Shown: in pieces, positions 5,449 to 12,162 of the stretch
Position numbering within the stretch: the stretch's first letter is position 1
Layout: every line of letters begins with the position of its first letter
DNA from: an uncultured Clostridium sp.
Lineage (GTDB): Bacteria; Bacillota; Clostridia; Lachnospirales; Lachnospiraceae
Direction of reading: 5' to 3'
Assembly: GCA_900540335.1 (NCBI GenBank)
Contig: UQFC01000071.1
Span: 1 to 13,861 of the forward strand
Length of the DNA stretch: 13,861 nt
Made by a program: the position numbers and the translations under genes
The notes under the pieces: generated by a model
The model's database searches: none
Seen by the model: only the letters and a program-made list of their open reading frames with translations
What the model was told of the DNA's origin: nothing

Positions 5449-6291
5449 CTATCCCGGCTGTCCGGCCAGCTCATCAAGAGAATGGAACTGATAACCCATG
5501 GATTCCCATTTTGTGAGAAGTTCATCCAGAATTTCTCCGTTGGTTCTGGACGTGCTGTGGAGGAGAACGATGGCTCCCGGATGGATACGGCCAAGAAGCT
5601 TTTGAAAAGCTTCCTCATGGGTGGGCTGTTTATCTTCATACCAGTCTACATAAGCAAGGCTCCAGAAGAAGGTGTGGTACCCCATTTCCTTTGCCATTTT
5701 CAGGTTGGCTTCGCTGTATTTTCCCTGGGGCGGTCTGTAATATTTTTTCAGCGGCTGTCCGGTGACCTGCTGGTAGAGATTTTCCAGATCCTGAAGCTCC
5801 TTCTGGAAATCTTCTTTTGCAGCTATTTTAGACATATCCGGGTGATGGAAGGTGTGGTTTCCTACAGTATGGCCTTCTGCGACCATTCGTTTGACCAGTT
5901 CCGGGCTGGTTTCCAGATAATTTCCCACAAGGAAAAAGGCAGCAGGCGCATGATGTTTTTTCAGGGCGTCCAGAATGGCAGCAGTATTGCCGTTTTCATA
6001 ACCTGCATCAAAGGTCAGATATATGATTTTTTCCTCAGTATCTGCTGCATAATGGGCCTGAAACTGTTTTAAATAGTCAGAGGTTGCATTGGCAACCGGC
6101 GGTTTTCCCTCCTGCTGGAAGCTGAGTCCCCAGTTTTCAGCGGAAGCGCCTGCGCTGGCGGGAGCAGAGCTGTGGCGGAAGGAAAGATAGCCCAGCCAGT
6201 TTCCGGCAAGAAATGAGAAAATCAGAAAAAACAGGATGGCAGCAGTCCGTTTGCACAGACTGCACTGATGAAGAAAAAAATTCTGGTTCAT
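5449..6291 (-). CDS. pdaA: PdaA-type polysaccharide deacetylase (spore cortex muramic-delta-lactam)
   Basis: This 280-residue protein has one N-terminal membrane anchor (about 15-37) and a carbohydrate esterase family 4 domain (about 85-275). Motifs are YLTFDAGYENG (D95), GNHTFHHPD (H146 and H150), YYRPPQGKYSE, FFWSLAYVDW and GAIVLLHSTSR (H245). The sequence follows Bacillus PdaA closely in motif order and spacing. PdaA removes the acetyl group from muramic acid so that muramic-delta-lactam forms in the spore cortex. The second Asp of the usual TFDDG motif is Ala here; PdaA proteins already replace it with Asn, so this probably reflects subfamily chemistry. The start at 6291 has GGAG six bases upstream. 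It is divergent from the carboxypeptidase gene, which also suggests a sporulation or wall role. The forespore promoter expected from biology was not recognised. Confidence 0.9.
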   Translation of the reverse strand: MNQNFFLHQCSLCKRTAAILFFLIFSFLAGNWLGYLSFRHSSAPASAGASAENWGLSFQQEGKPPVANATSDYLKQFQAHYAADTEEKIIYLTFDAGYENGNTAAILDALKKHHAPAAFFLVGNYLETSPELVKRMVAEGHTVGNHTFHHPDMSKIAAKEDFQKELQDLENLYQQVTGQPLKKYYRPPQGKYSEANLKMAKEMGYHTFFWSLAYVDWYEDKQPTHEEAFQKLLGRIHPGAIVLLHSTSRTNGEILDELLTKWESMGYQFHSLDELAGQPG

Positions 6292-6344
6292 AACAGACTC
6301 CGGGGAATCTTATTGTTAAAGCCTATGCGGGAAGATTAAGAAAG

Positions 6345-6379
6345 TTGTCATATTTTATAGAAAGAATCTATGATATACT
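6345..6379 (+). promoter_or_regulatory. Possible promoter of the carboxypeptidase gene
   Basis: TATACT at 6374-6379 is a -10 candidate. TTGTCA (6345-6350) is 23 bases upstream, too far for the housekeeping pattern. The spacer contains the inverted repeat ATAGA-AAGAA-TCTAT (6357-6371). The box could instead belong to a sporulation sigma factor, but no matching -35 was found at the right distance. Confidence 0.35.
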
Positions 6380-6421
6380 AAAAAAAGCAGGATCCGGATC
6401 GGGAACTTTGCCCGGAACTGG

Positions 6422-6435
6422 CGGAATATATTCCG
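6422..6435. repeat. 14-bp perfect palindrome in the carboxypeptidase leader
   Basis: CGGAATATATTCCG reads the same on both strands and lies 24 bases before the start codon. A second small hairpin, CGGG-aactttg-CCCG (6400-6414), precedes it. It could be an operator or a leader structure. No T-tract follows, so it is not a terminator. Confidence 0.5.
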
Positions 6436-6459
6436 AAAAAACGGCTTAAAGGAGCAGAC

Positions 6460-8172
6460 ATGATGATAAAATGGAAGAAAGTACTGGCAGCGGGGCTTGG
6501 AACTGCTATGCTGCTTAGTCAGACAGCTTATGCAGATACGGTGATAGTTCCTCCGCCTCCCTTTGTTGGAGTTGGAGGAAGCCAGACAGGAAATACAGGA
6601 CTTGGAACTGGGATTATGCAGCCGGGAATGACAGGCGGTCAGAACAGCAGCACGGAAAATCAGGGGGGTCCCGGCACATCGGGAGGACAGAGCAGCGCAC
6701 AAAATCAGGGAGGTCCCGGCGCAGCAGGGAATCAGAGCAGCAGTCAGTCAGGCTCTTCTCAGACACAGGATTCAGCTTTGCCGCAGGTGAAGGCGGAGGG
6801 AGCTGTTTTGATGGATGCGGCAACGGGAAAAGTATTGTTCGGAAAGAATCAGGACATGCAGTTTTATCCGGCCAGTATTACCAAGGTTATGACGGCGCTT
6901 CTGGTGCTTGAACGCTGCAGTCTGAATGACACAGTGACTTTTTCAGATTCTGCTACAACCAATCTGGAATCGGGAGCAGTGTCTCTGGGTATCTCTAAGG
7001 GGGATCAGCTGACGGTGGAGCAGTGTCTCTACGGTCTGCTTTTAAAATCAGCCAATGAGATTGGAAATGGACTGGCTGAGCATGTGGCAGGAAGCGTCAG
7101 CGCATTTGCAGATCTGATGAACGCCAGAGCCAGGGAGCTTGGGTGTAAGAATACCCACTTTACCAATCCTCACGGGCTGAATGATACGGCCCATAAAACA
7201 ACGCCTTACGATATGGCGCTGATCATGCGGGCGGCTCTCCAGAACGAAACCTTCCGGAAAATTGATACTACAACAAGCTATGAATTTCCGGCTACGAAAA
7301 AATCGGCTGCCAAGACCATTACCATGGGACATAAGATGATGTATCCCACAGATTCCAGGTATTATGAGGGCATTATCGGAGGAAAAACGGGATATACCTC
7401 AAAGGCAGGAAATACTCTGGTAACAGGAGCGGAAAGAAATGGCGTCCGCCTGATTGCAGTGGTTATGAAGGCCAGCGGAAGTCATTATACAGATACCATT
7501 GCCATGCTGGATTACGGTTTTGCAAATTACGGAAAGCTGACAGGAGGCAGCGGAGAAGGTCAGAGCGGCGTGGCGACGCCAGGGACAGGAAGCCAGAGCG
7601 GCGTGGTGACGCCGGGGACGGGAAGCCAGAGCGGTGTGGTGACGCCGGGGACAGGAAGCCAGAACAGCGTGGTGACGCCGGGGACAGGAAGTCAGAACAG
7701 TGAAGTGACGCCGGGCAGCGGAAACAGCCAGGGAACATCAGCAGGGCCAAGCGGCGTTCCATCTCAGAATACATCGTCTGTGCCCGGGGAGAGTGCTTCC
7801 GCAGGACCGGGAGAACAGACAGGAACCCAGGAGGGAGCAGGCATCAGTCAGGGCTGGAAGCAGGATCAGACCGGATGGTATTATGCTGCCGCAGACGGTT
7901 CCCGTGCGGCAAACCAGTGGCTTAAGCTTCAGGATACCTGGTACTGGTTTGACGGAAATGGATATATGGCAACCGGATGGAGAAATTATACGGACGGATC
8001 GTATTATTATTTTGATCCGGCAACGGGAGCCATGATATCAGACCGGTGGATTCAGGAAGGAGGAGCCTGGTATTACCTGACCGGGGACGGAAAGCTTCTG
8101 ACCAATGGAACAACCCCTGACGGATATCAGGTAAATGAATACGGAATCTGGGATGAAAAGGCAGGGGCCTGA
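6460..8172 (+). CDS. D-alanyl-D-alanine carboxypeptidase with wall-binding repeats
   Basis: This 570-residue secreted serine peptidase (family S11, PBP5/DacF-like) trims the terminal D-Ala of peptidoglycan stem peptides. The order is a signal peptide ending at AYA (23-25), a Gly/Gln/Ser/Pro-rich linker (about 30-105), and the catalytic domain (about 108-360) with SITK (S139, K142), SAN (197-199) and KTG (309-311). Next come a repeat linker of five 11-residue units (366-420), a Ser/Gly/Pro linker and, from about 465, choline-binding-type wall repeats with Trp-Tyr pairs (GWYY, WYWFDGNGYMATGW, AWYYLTGDGK). The tail probably anchors it to the wall instead of the usual C-terminal amphipathic helix. 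AAAGGAG at 6448-6454 serves the ATG at 6460 or the one at 6463. It is divergent from pdaA. Next gene starts 47 bases on with no terminator between. Confidence 0.92.
   Translation: MMIKWKKVLAAGLGTAMLLSQTAYADTVIVPPPPFVGVGGSQTGNTGLGTGIMQPGMTGGQNSSTENQGGPGTSGGQSSAQNQGGPGAAGNQSSSQSGSSQTQDSALPQVKAEGAVLMDAATGKVLFGKNQDMQFYPASITKVMTALLVLERCSLNDTVTFSDSATTNLESGAVSLGISKGDQLTVEQCLYGLLLKSANEIGNGLAEHVAGSVSAFADLMNARARELGCKNTHFTNPHGLNDTAHKTTPYDMALIMRAALQNETFRKIDTTTSYEFPATKKSAAKTITMGHKMMYPTDSRYYEGIIGGKTGYTSKAGNTLVTGAERNGVRLIAVVMKASGSHYTDTIAMLDYGFANYGKLTGGSGEGQSGVATPGTGSQSGVVTPGTGSQSGVVTPGTGSQNSVVTPGTGSQNSEVTPGSGNSQGTSAGPSGVPSQNTSSVPGESASAGPGEQTGTQEGAGISQGWKQDQTGWYYAAADGSRAANQWLKLQDTWYWFDGNGYMATGWRNYTDGSYYYFDPATGAMISDRWIQEGGAWYYLTGDGKLLTNGTTPDGYQVNEYGIWDEKAGA
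7555..7719 (+). repeat. Five tandem 33-bp units in the carboxypeptidase linker
   Basis: Units start at 7555, 7588, 7621, 7654 and 7687 and encode variants of GSQSGVVTPGT. The inner three are nearly identical in DNA, which suggests recent copying by slippage or recombination; the outer two have drifted. The unit length is a multiple of three, so changes in copy number keep the frame and only alter linker length. Confidence 0.9.
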
Positions 8173-8219
8173 TCTTCCCGGAACAGAACGATGAAAAAGA
8201 AAGAATGAGGGGCGCGGGG

Positions 8220-9011
8220 ATGAAGGAAAAGTTATATACCATAGAACTGACAGATGCAGTGAAGTCTGGTGATGAATGTCTGTTTTGCTGGCTGGAGAGA
8301 AAGCTGGAGCAGGAAAATCTGGAGTTTGTTCTTGGTTCTTCTTATATGGAAAGTGATATTCGGGACAATACCAGTGAGCGGGGATTTTGCCGCCATCATA
8401 CAAAAATGATGTTTGATTACGGAAATTCTCTGGGCAATGCCTGGATTTTAAAATCCCGAATGGAAAAGGTGAACCGGGACTTTAAAAAGCAGATGGGACA
8501 GGCTGGTACCGTGGAAAAGGGCGGTTCTCTTCTGGGGCGTTTGTTTGCCGGCAGAAAACAGAACGCCTCTGCTTCCGGCTCAGCAGCAGGACAGTCAGGA
8601 GCTTCAGCCTGGCTCAGAGGGGAAAACAGTCACTGCTACATCTGCGAGCGGATGGACGGCATTTATCAGAGAATGCTGGATACCTTTGTATATATGCTGA
8701 AGAATGATGCAGATTTCGGAGAGCTTCTGATGGCTTCCAGGGGGTTCTGTCTGCCTCACTTTGCAGATGTTCTGGATATCTGTCAGGCTAAGCTGACAGC
8801 CCAGGAGCAGGAGGTGTGGATTCCAAGGCTGGCAGAGCTGACTTCAAGGAATCTGGATCGGATTCAGGAGGACATTGACTGGCTGATAGAAAAATACGAT
8901 TACAGAAACCGTGATGCAGACTGGAAGGAATCCAGAGATGCAGTACAGAGAACCATGCAGAAGCTGACCGGAGGCCATCCGGCGGATCCGGTCTTTCAGA
9001 ACAGAAAATAG
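8220..9011 (+). CDS. DUF6062-like protein with duplicated CxxC and CxxH motifs
   Basis: This 263-residue, apparently cytoplasmic protein has no signal peptide or membrane segment. I recognise the pattern of a Firmicutes family of unknown function (DUF6062, from memory, not searched). Two similar halves each start with a CxxC (C20-C23 in ECLFCWLE; C139-C142 in HCYICERM). About 34 residues later each has a GFCxxH (C57-H60 in GFCRHH; C177-H180 in GFCLPH). Each half could hold one metal ion with a Cys3His set. A Gly/Ala/Ser-rich linker (about 100-130) separates them, and a helical acidic C-terminus follows. I chose the ATG at 8220 because GAGGGG lies seven bases upstream; an in-frame ATG at 8205 has no ribosome site. 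It lies 85 bases before rubrerythrin, which hints at a link with iron or oxidative stress. Its function is unknown. Confidence 0.7.
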   Translation: MKEKLYTIELTDAVKSGDECLFCWLERKLEQENLEFVLGSSYMESDIRDNTSERGFCRHHTKMMFDYGNSLGNAWILKSRMEKVNRDFKKQMGQAGTVEKGGSLLGRLFAGRKQNASASGSAAGQSGASAWLRGENSHCYICERMDGIYQRMLDTFVYMLKNDADFGELLMASRGFCLPHFADVLDICQAKLTAQEQEVWIPRLAELTSRNLDRIQEDIDWLIEKYDYRNRDADWKESRDAVQRTMQKLTGGHPADPVFQNRK

Positions 9012-9096
9012 TCTGCGTCCGGCGGCATATTTCAGGGGGAACCAGGAAATCCTAATAGAAACCAAAGTATGGATATGATATCAGGAGGTTTTTATA

Positions 9097-9687
9097 ATGG
9101 ATTTTAAAAACAGCGAAACAGCAAAAAATCTGATGAGAGCATTTGCCGGTGAGAGCCAGGCGAGAAACCGTTACACCTTTGCAGCAGGAATTGCCAGAAA
9201 AGAAGGCTTGTTTGTTATTGAGTCTGTCTTTTCCTTTACAGCTAATCAGGAGAAGGAACACGGAGAAATTTTTTATAATTATCTGAAAGAGCTGGGCGGA
9301 GAAACGATTTTCATTGACGGAGGATATCCGGTGGATCAGTACGAGAAAAGCCTGGATTATCTGAAAGCAGCTCACCACAATGAATATGAAGAATTTGAAG
9401 ATGTTTATCAGAATTTTGCAAAAACGGCAAAGGATGAGGGCTTCAGCCAGATTGCGTCCAGTTTTTCCATGATAGCAGAGATCGAGAAGACTCACGGAGA
9501 TCGTTTTCAGCTGTTTGCGGACTATCTGGAGAAAAATCAGCTGTTTGTGTCTGAGGTGGAAACCGGCTGGATGTGTCTGAACTGCGGTCACGTTCACCGG
9601 GGAACGGAGGCGCCTGCCCAGTGTCCTGTCTGCCGTCACGAACAGGGTTATTTTGTCCGCATGGAGCTGGCTCCCTATATTCAGTAA
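9097..9687 (+). CDS. rbr: Rubrerythrin
   Basis: This 196-residue cytoplasmic non-heme iron protein reduces hydrogen peroxide to water using NADH-derived electrons through rubredoxin-type carriers. The N-terminal four-helix di-iron domain has ligands E19 (AGESQARNRY), E52 and H55 (QEKEH), E96 and E99 (NEYEE), and E130 and H133 (EKTH). The C-terminal rubredoxin domain binds one iron with C160, C163, C176 and C179. All ligands are present and the length is typical. The start at 9097 has AGGAGG eight bases upstream, an especially strong site that suggests high translation. No clear promoter was found in the 85 bases upstream, so it may be read from the genes before it or from a promoter I did not recognise. 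It would remove the peroxide made by desulfoferrodoxin. Confidence 0.96.
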   Translation: MDFKNSETAKNLMRAFAGESQARNRYTFAAGIARKEGLFVIESVFSFTANQEKEHGEIFYNYLKELGGETIFIDGGYPVDQYEKSLDYLKAAHHNEYEEFEDVYQNFAKTAKDEGFSQIASSFSMIAEIEKTHGDRFQLFADYLEKNQLFVSEVETGWMCLNCGHVHRGTEAPAQCPVCRHEQGYFVRMELAPYIQ

Positions 9688-9710
9688 AAAACAATAGTGA
9701 GGAGATACAA

Positions 9711-10370
9711 ATGATAAAGGCAGTGATTTTTGATCAGGACGGTCTGATGTTTGATACAGAGCGAATCTCAGGAATTGCCTGGCATCAGGCAGAAAAAGAG
9801 TGGGGAATTCATCTGGAGGAAAGTTTTTTAATGACCATTCGCGGAATGAATCATCAGGATGCCCGCATAAGATTTCAGGAGGTGTTTGGTGACTCTGTGG
9901 ATTTTATGGCATTCCGGAGCAAAAAACAGGAGATTTTTGAGGAGCTTCTGGAACGGGACGGAATTCCGGTAAAGCCGGGACTTTATGAGCTTTTGGAGTA
10001 TCTGGAGGAGCAGCGGATTCCGGCAGCTCTGGCATCTGCCAGCAGAATGGAGTATACGGAGCGAAATCTGGAGAAAACAGGAATCCGCAGACATTTTTGC
10101 CATCTGGTTACCGGAGATATGGTCAGCCATGCCAAACCGAATCCGGAGATTTTCTGGAAGGCGGCAGAGCTTCTGGGAGAAAAGCCGGAGGACTGTCTGG
10201 TTCTGGAGGACAGCTTAAATGGAGTGGAGGCAGGACTTCGGGGAGGATTTGTCACCGTTATGGTTCCGGATCTGACCCGGCCGGATGAGGAACTGAAAAA
10301 GAGGGTATACCGGGTTTGCGGTTCCCTTCTGGAAGTAAAGGAAATGCTGGAAGCAGAAAGAGCAGGATAA
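9711..10370 (+). CDS. HAD-superfamily phosphatase (beta-phosphoglucomutase-like)
   Basis: This 219-residue cytoplasmic enzyme belongs to subfamily IA. Motif I is FDQDGLMFDTE with nucleophile D8 and acid/base D10, motif II is ASAS (S109), motif III Lys is K142 in AKPNPEIF, and motif IV is LEDS (E166, D167). A helical cap domain lies at about 15-85. It probably dephosphorylates or isomerises a small sugar phosphate or similar metabolite; the exact substrate cannot be predicted. The start is the ATG at 9711 with GAGGAG upstream. A longer in-frame reading from 9573 runs through rubrerythrin coding sequence and is not real. It is 23 bases after rubrerythrin and four bases before the phosphoesterase gene, so it is probably in one operon. 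Confidence 0.88.
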   Translation: MIKAVIFDQDGLMFDTERISGIAWHQAEKEWGIHLEESFLMTIRGMNHQDARIRFQEVFGDSVDFMAFRSKKQEIFEELLERDGIPVKPGLYELLEYLEEQRIPAALASASRMEYTERNLEKTGIRRHFCHLVTGDMVSHAKPNPEIFWKAAELLGEKPEDCLVLEDSLNGVEAGLRGGFVTVMVPDLTRPDEELKKRVYRVCGSLLEVKEMLEAERAG

Positions 10371-10374
10371 GGAT

Positions 10375-11259
10375 ATGAGGGCAGGAAATACGGAGTTATC
10401 TTTATGGGCGGCTGCCGGAGCGGCTGCTGGAGCCGCCGCGGCAGGGCTGGCATGGAGCCGCTATGAGCGGGGACATTTTGTGACAGAGGAGTCTGTTTTT
10501 TCTTCCTCTAAAATCAGGCGTCCGGCGGTTCTTGTGTTTTTGTCGGATCTTCATGACAATGCATTTGGAGAAAAGAATGAAAATCTGCTGGAAGAGATCA
10601 AAAGAATCCATCCGGATGCTGTTTTGATTGGCGGAGATACCATGGTGATAAAGCCGGGAAGGGCAGATCTTTCCAGAACAAGGGAGCTTCTTCAGGGAAT
10701 TTCCCTCCTTTCCTGTCCGGTCTTTTATGCAAATGGAAATCATGAGCAGAGAATGCAGCGGGATCGGGGTGTTTACGGCGCCATGTATGATGAATTCAGG
10801 GAACTGCTGGCAGATTATCAGGTGGAATATCTGCAGAACAAAACAGTTTCCTGGAGGGACGATATTGCAGTCAGCGGGGTGGATATAGCCTGGAAATACT
10901 ATCAGGATTTTCATCCGGATTCCATGACCCCGTCTTATCTTACCAGGCGACTGGGAAATGCAGATCCTGATAAATTTCAGATTCTGCTGGCTCATTCCCC
11001 CCTGTTTTTTGATGCGTATGCAGACTGGGGGGCGGATTTGTCCTTGGCAGGTCATTTTCACGGAGGAACCATCCGTATCCCCGGACTGGGGGGAGTGATG
11101 ACACCCCAGTATCAGTTTTTCCATCCCTACTGCGGAGGTGTTTTTGAGCAGAACGGCAGATGGATGCTTGTCAGCCGCGGGCTTGGAACCCATTCCATCA
11201 ATATCCGCATAGGAAACAGACCTCAGCTGGCAGTAATAAGGCTGGAGCCGAAATCATAG
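10375..11259 (+). CDS. Membrane-anchored metallophosphoesterase (YkuE/YaeI-like)
   Basis: This 294-residue calcineurin-like phosphoesterase binds two metal ions. Motifs are SDLHDNAFG (D58, H60), GGDTM (D88), GNHE (N122, H123), LLAHSP (H207) and AGHFHGG (H227, H229). An Ala-rich hydrophobic stretch at about 9-27 looks like a signal anchor, so the catalytic domain probably faces outward or is membrane-attached. YkuE-like relatives are linked to the cell envelope, and the natural substrate is unknown. The start at 10375 is four bases after the previous stop, with AGGA at 10364-10367 as a modest ribosome site, which suggests translational coupling. A terminator follows the gene. Confidence 0.88.
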   Translation: MRAGNTELSLWAAAGAAAGAAAAGLAWSRYERGHFVTEESVFSSSKIRRPAVLVFLSDLHDNAFGEKNENLLEEIKRIHPDAVLIGGDTMVIKPGRADLSRTRELLQGISLLSCPVFYANGNHEQRMQRDRGVYGAMYDEFRELLADYQVEYLQNKTVSWRDDIAVSGVDIAWKYYQDFHPDSMTPSYLTRRLGNADPDKFQILLAHSPLFFDAYADWGADLSLAGHFHGGTIRIPGLGGVMTPQYQFFHPYCGGVFEQNGRWMLVSRGLGTHSINIRIGNRPQLAVIRLEPKS

Positions 11260-11280
11260 CAGGCCGATGCGGCATAGGAT

Positions 11281-11315
11281 ACCCCTGTTCGATATTTACA
11301 GAGCGGGGGTTTTTT
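11281..11315 (+). terminator. Terminator after the metallophosphoesterase gene
   Basis: ACCC (11281-11284) pairs with GGGT (11307-11310), and CTGT (11285-11288) with ACAG (11298-11301) inside it; a small internal bulge remains. Six T end it (11310-11315). It closes the transcription unit that began upstream, and it overlaps the scpA promoter. Confidence 0.75.
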
Positions 11316-11323
11316 GTTATACT
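11295..11323 (+). promoter_or_regulatory. Promoter of the scpA-scpB-dut operon, inside the terminator
   Basis: The -35 box TTTACA (11295-11300) and -10 box TATACT (11318-11323) are exactly 17 bases apart. The -35 lies in the terminator loop and right arm, and the T-tract lies in the spacer. Transcription would start near 11330, about 30 bases before the scpA start. Confidence 0.7.
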
Positions 11324-11359
11324 GGTACATACGTGACAAAAGGCAAAGGGCGGATTGGA

Positions 11360-12157
11360 ATGGCAATATCCTATAAACTGGAGAAGTTTGAAGGTCCTCT
11401 GGATCTTCTTCTTCATTTAATTGATAAAAATAAAATAGATATTTATGATATTCCGATTATGGAGATTACACAGCAGTATCTTGACTATGTGAATCAGATG
11501 GAGAAAGAGGATCTGAATCTGGTCAGCGATTTTCTGGTTATGGCGGCAACGCTTCTGGATATTAAATCCCGGATGCTGCTTCCGGCAGAAACTGTCGAGG
11601 AGGAGGGGGAGGAGGATCCCCGGGCAGAGCTGGTTTCCCGTCTTCTGGAGTATAAGCAGTATAAGATGATGGCTCAGGAGCTTCTGGATATGGAGGAAAA
11701 TGCCGGCGGACTGCTTTTTAAAAAGCCTACGGTTCCCAAAGAGGTGGCAAAGTATGAGACACCGGTGGATCTGGATGAATTGCTGGACGGACTGACTCTG
11801 GCAAAGCTGCAGCGTATTTTCCAGTCTGTCATGAAGCGGCAGCAGGATAAGGTGGATCCGATCCGAAGCAAGTTTGGAACGATAAAAAAAGAGCCGGTCA
11901 GCCTGGAAACGAGGATTCTTGATGTGATGGCTTATGCAAGAGAACACAGAAAATTCAGTTTTCGGCAGATGCTGGAGCGTCAGTCGGACAAGCTGGAGGT
12001 GGTTGTGACCTTTCTGGCTGTTCTGGAGCTGATGAAGATAGGAAAGATTCACCTGACGCAGGAGCATGCCTTTGATGATATGTACATAGAGATTCAGGAA
12101 GCAGAGGGCGAGGAAACAGAACTTTTACTGGAAGATTTAGAGGATCTGGAAGGATAG
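11360..12157 (+). CDS. scpA: Segregation and condensation protein A
   Basis: This 265-residue kleisin subunit of the bacterial Smc-ScpAB condensin bridges Smc heads and helps compact and segregate the chromosome. The N-terminal hallmark is the KLEKFEGPLDLLLHLI segment followed by NKIDIYDIPIMEIT. The middle has an acidic linker (about 80-95) and the LLEYKQYK helix. The C-terminal winged helix includes FLAVLELMKIGKI. The length is typical. The start is the ATG at 11360, with AAGGGCGG six bases upstream; an in-frame ATG at 11267 lies upstream of the promoter inside the terminator region and is not real. scpB starts five bases after its stop, the usual arrangement. Confidence 0.95.
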   Translation: MAISYKLEKFEGPLDLLLHLIDKNKIDIYDIPIMEITQQYLDYVNQMEKEDLNLVSDFLVMAATLLDIKSRMLLPAETVEEEGEEDPRAELVSRLLEYKQYKMMAQELLDMEENAGGLLFKKPTVPKEVAKYETPVDLDELLDGLTLAKLQRIFQSVMKRQQDKVDPIRSKFGTIKKEPVSLETRILDVMAYAREHRKFSFRQMLERQSDKLEVVVTFLAVLELMKIGKIHLTQEHAFDDMYIEIQEAEGEETELLLEDLEDLEG

Positions 12158-12162
12158 AAAAT

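Noticed and set aside
5392..6072. 226-codon plus-strand reading frame opposite pdaA
   Set aside because: It is antisense to a well-supported deacetylase with all catalytic motifs and itself shows no recognisable domain.
7555..7719. CRISPR array or intergenic satellite
   Set aside because: The units are contiguous 33-mers with no spacers, lie in frame inside a gene and encode a linker.
9012..9096. Promoter directly before rubrerythrin
   Set aside because: TATGAT at 9074-9079 is too close to the ribosome site and has no -35; no other convincing boxes were seen.
9052..9639. 195-codon minus-strand frame opposite rubrerythrin
   Set aside because: The rubrerythrin frame has every iron ligand and a strong ribosome site; the opposite frame is a coding shadow.
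10402..11193. 263-codon minus-strand frame opposite the metallophosphoesterase
   Set aside because: All metal-binding motifs are in the plus frame; the minus frame has no domain-like pattern.
11417..12067. 216-codon minus-strand frame opposite scpA
   Set aside because: It lies wholly inside scpA, which has a clear family sequence, start and operon context.
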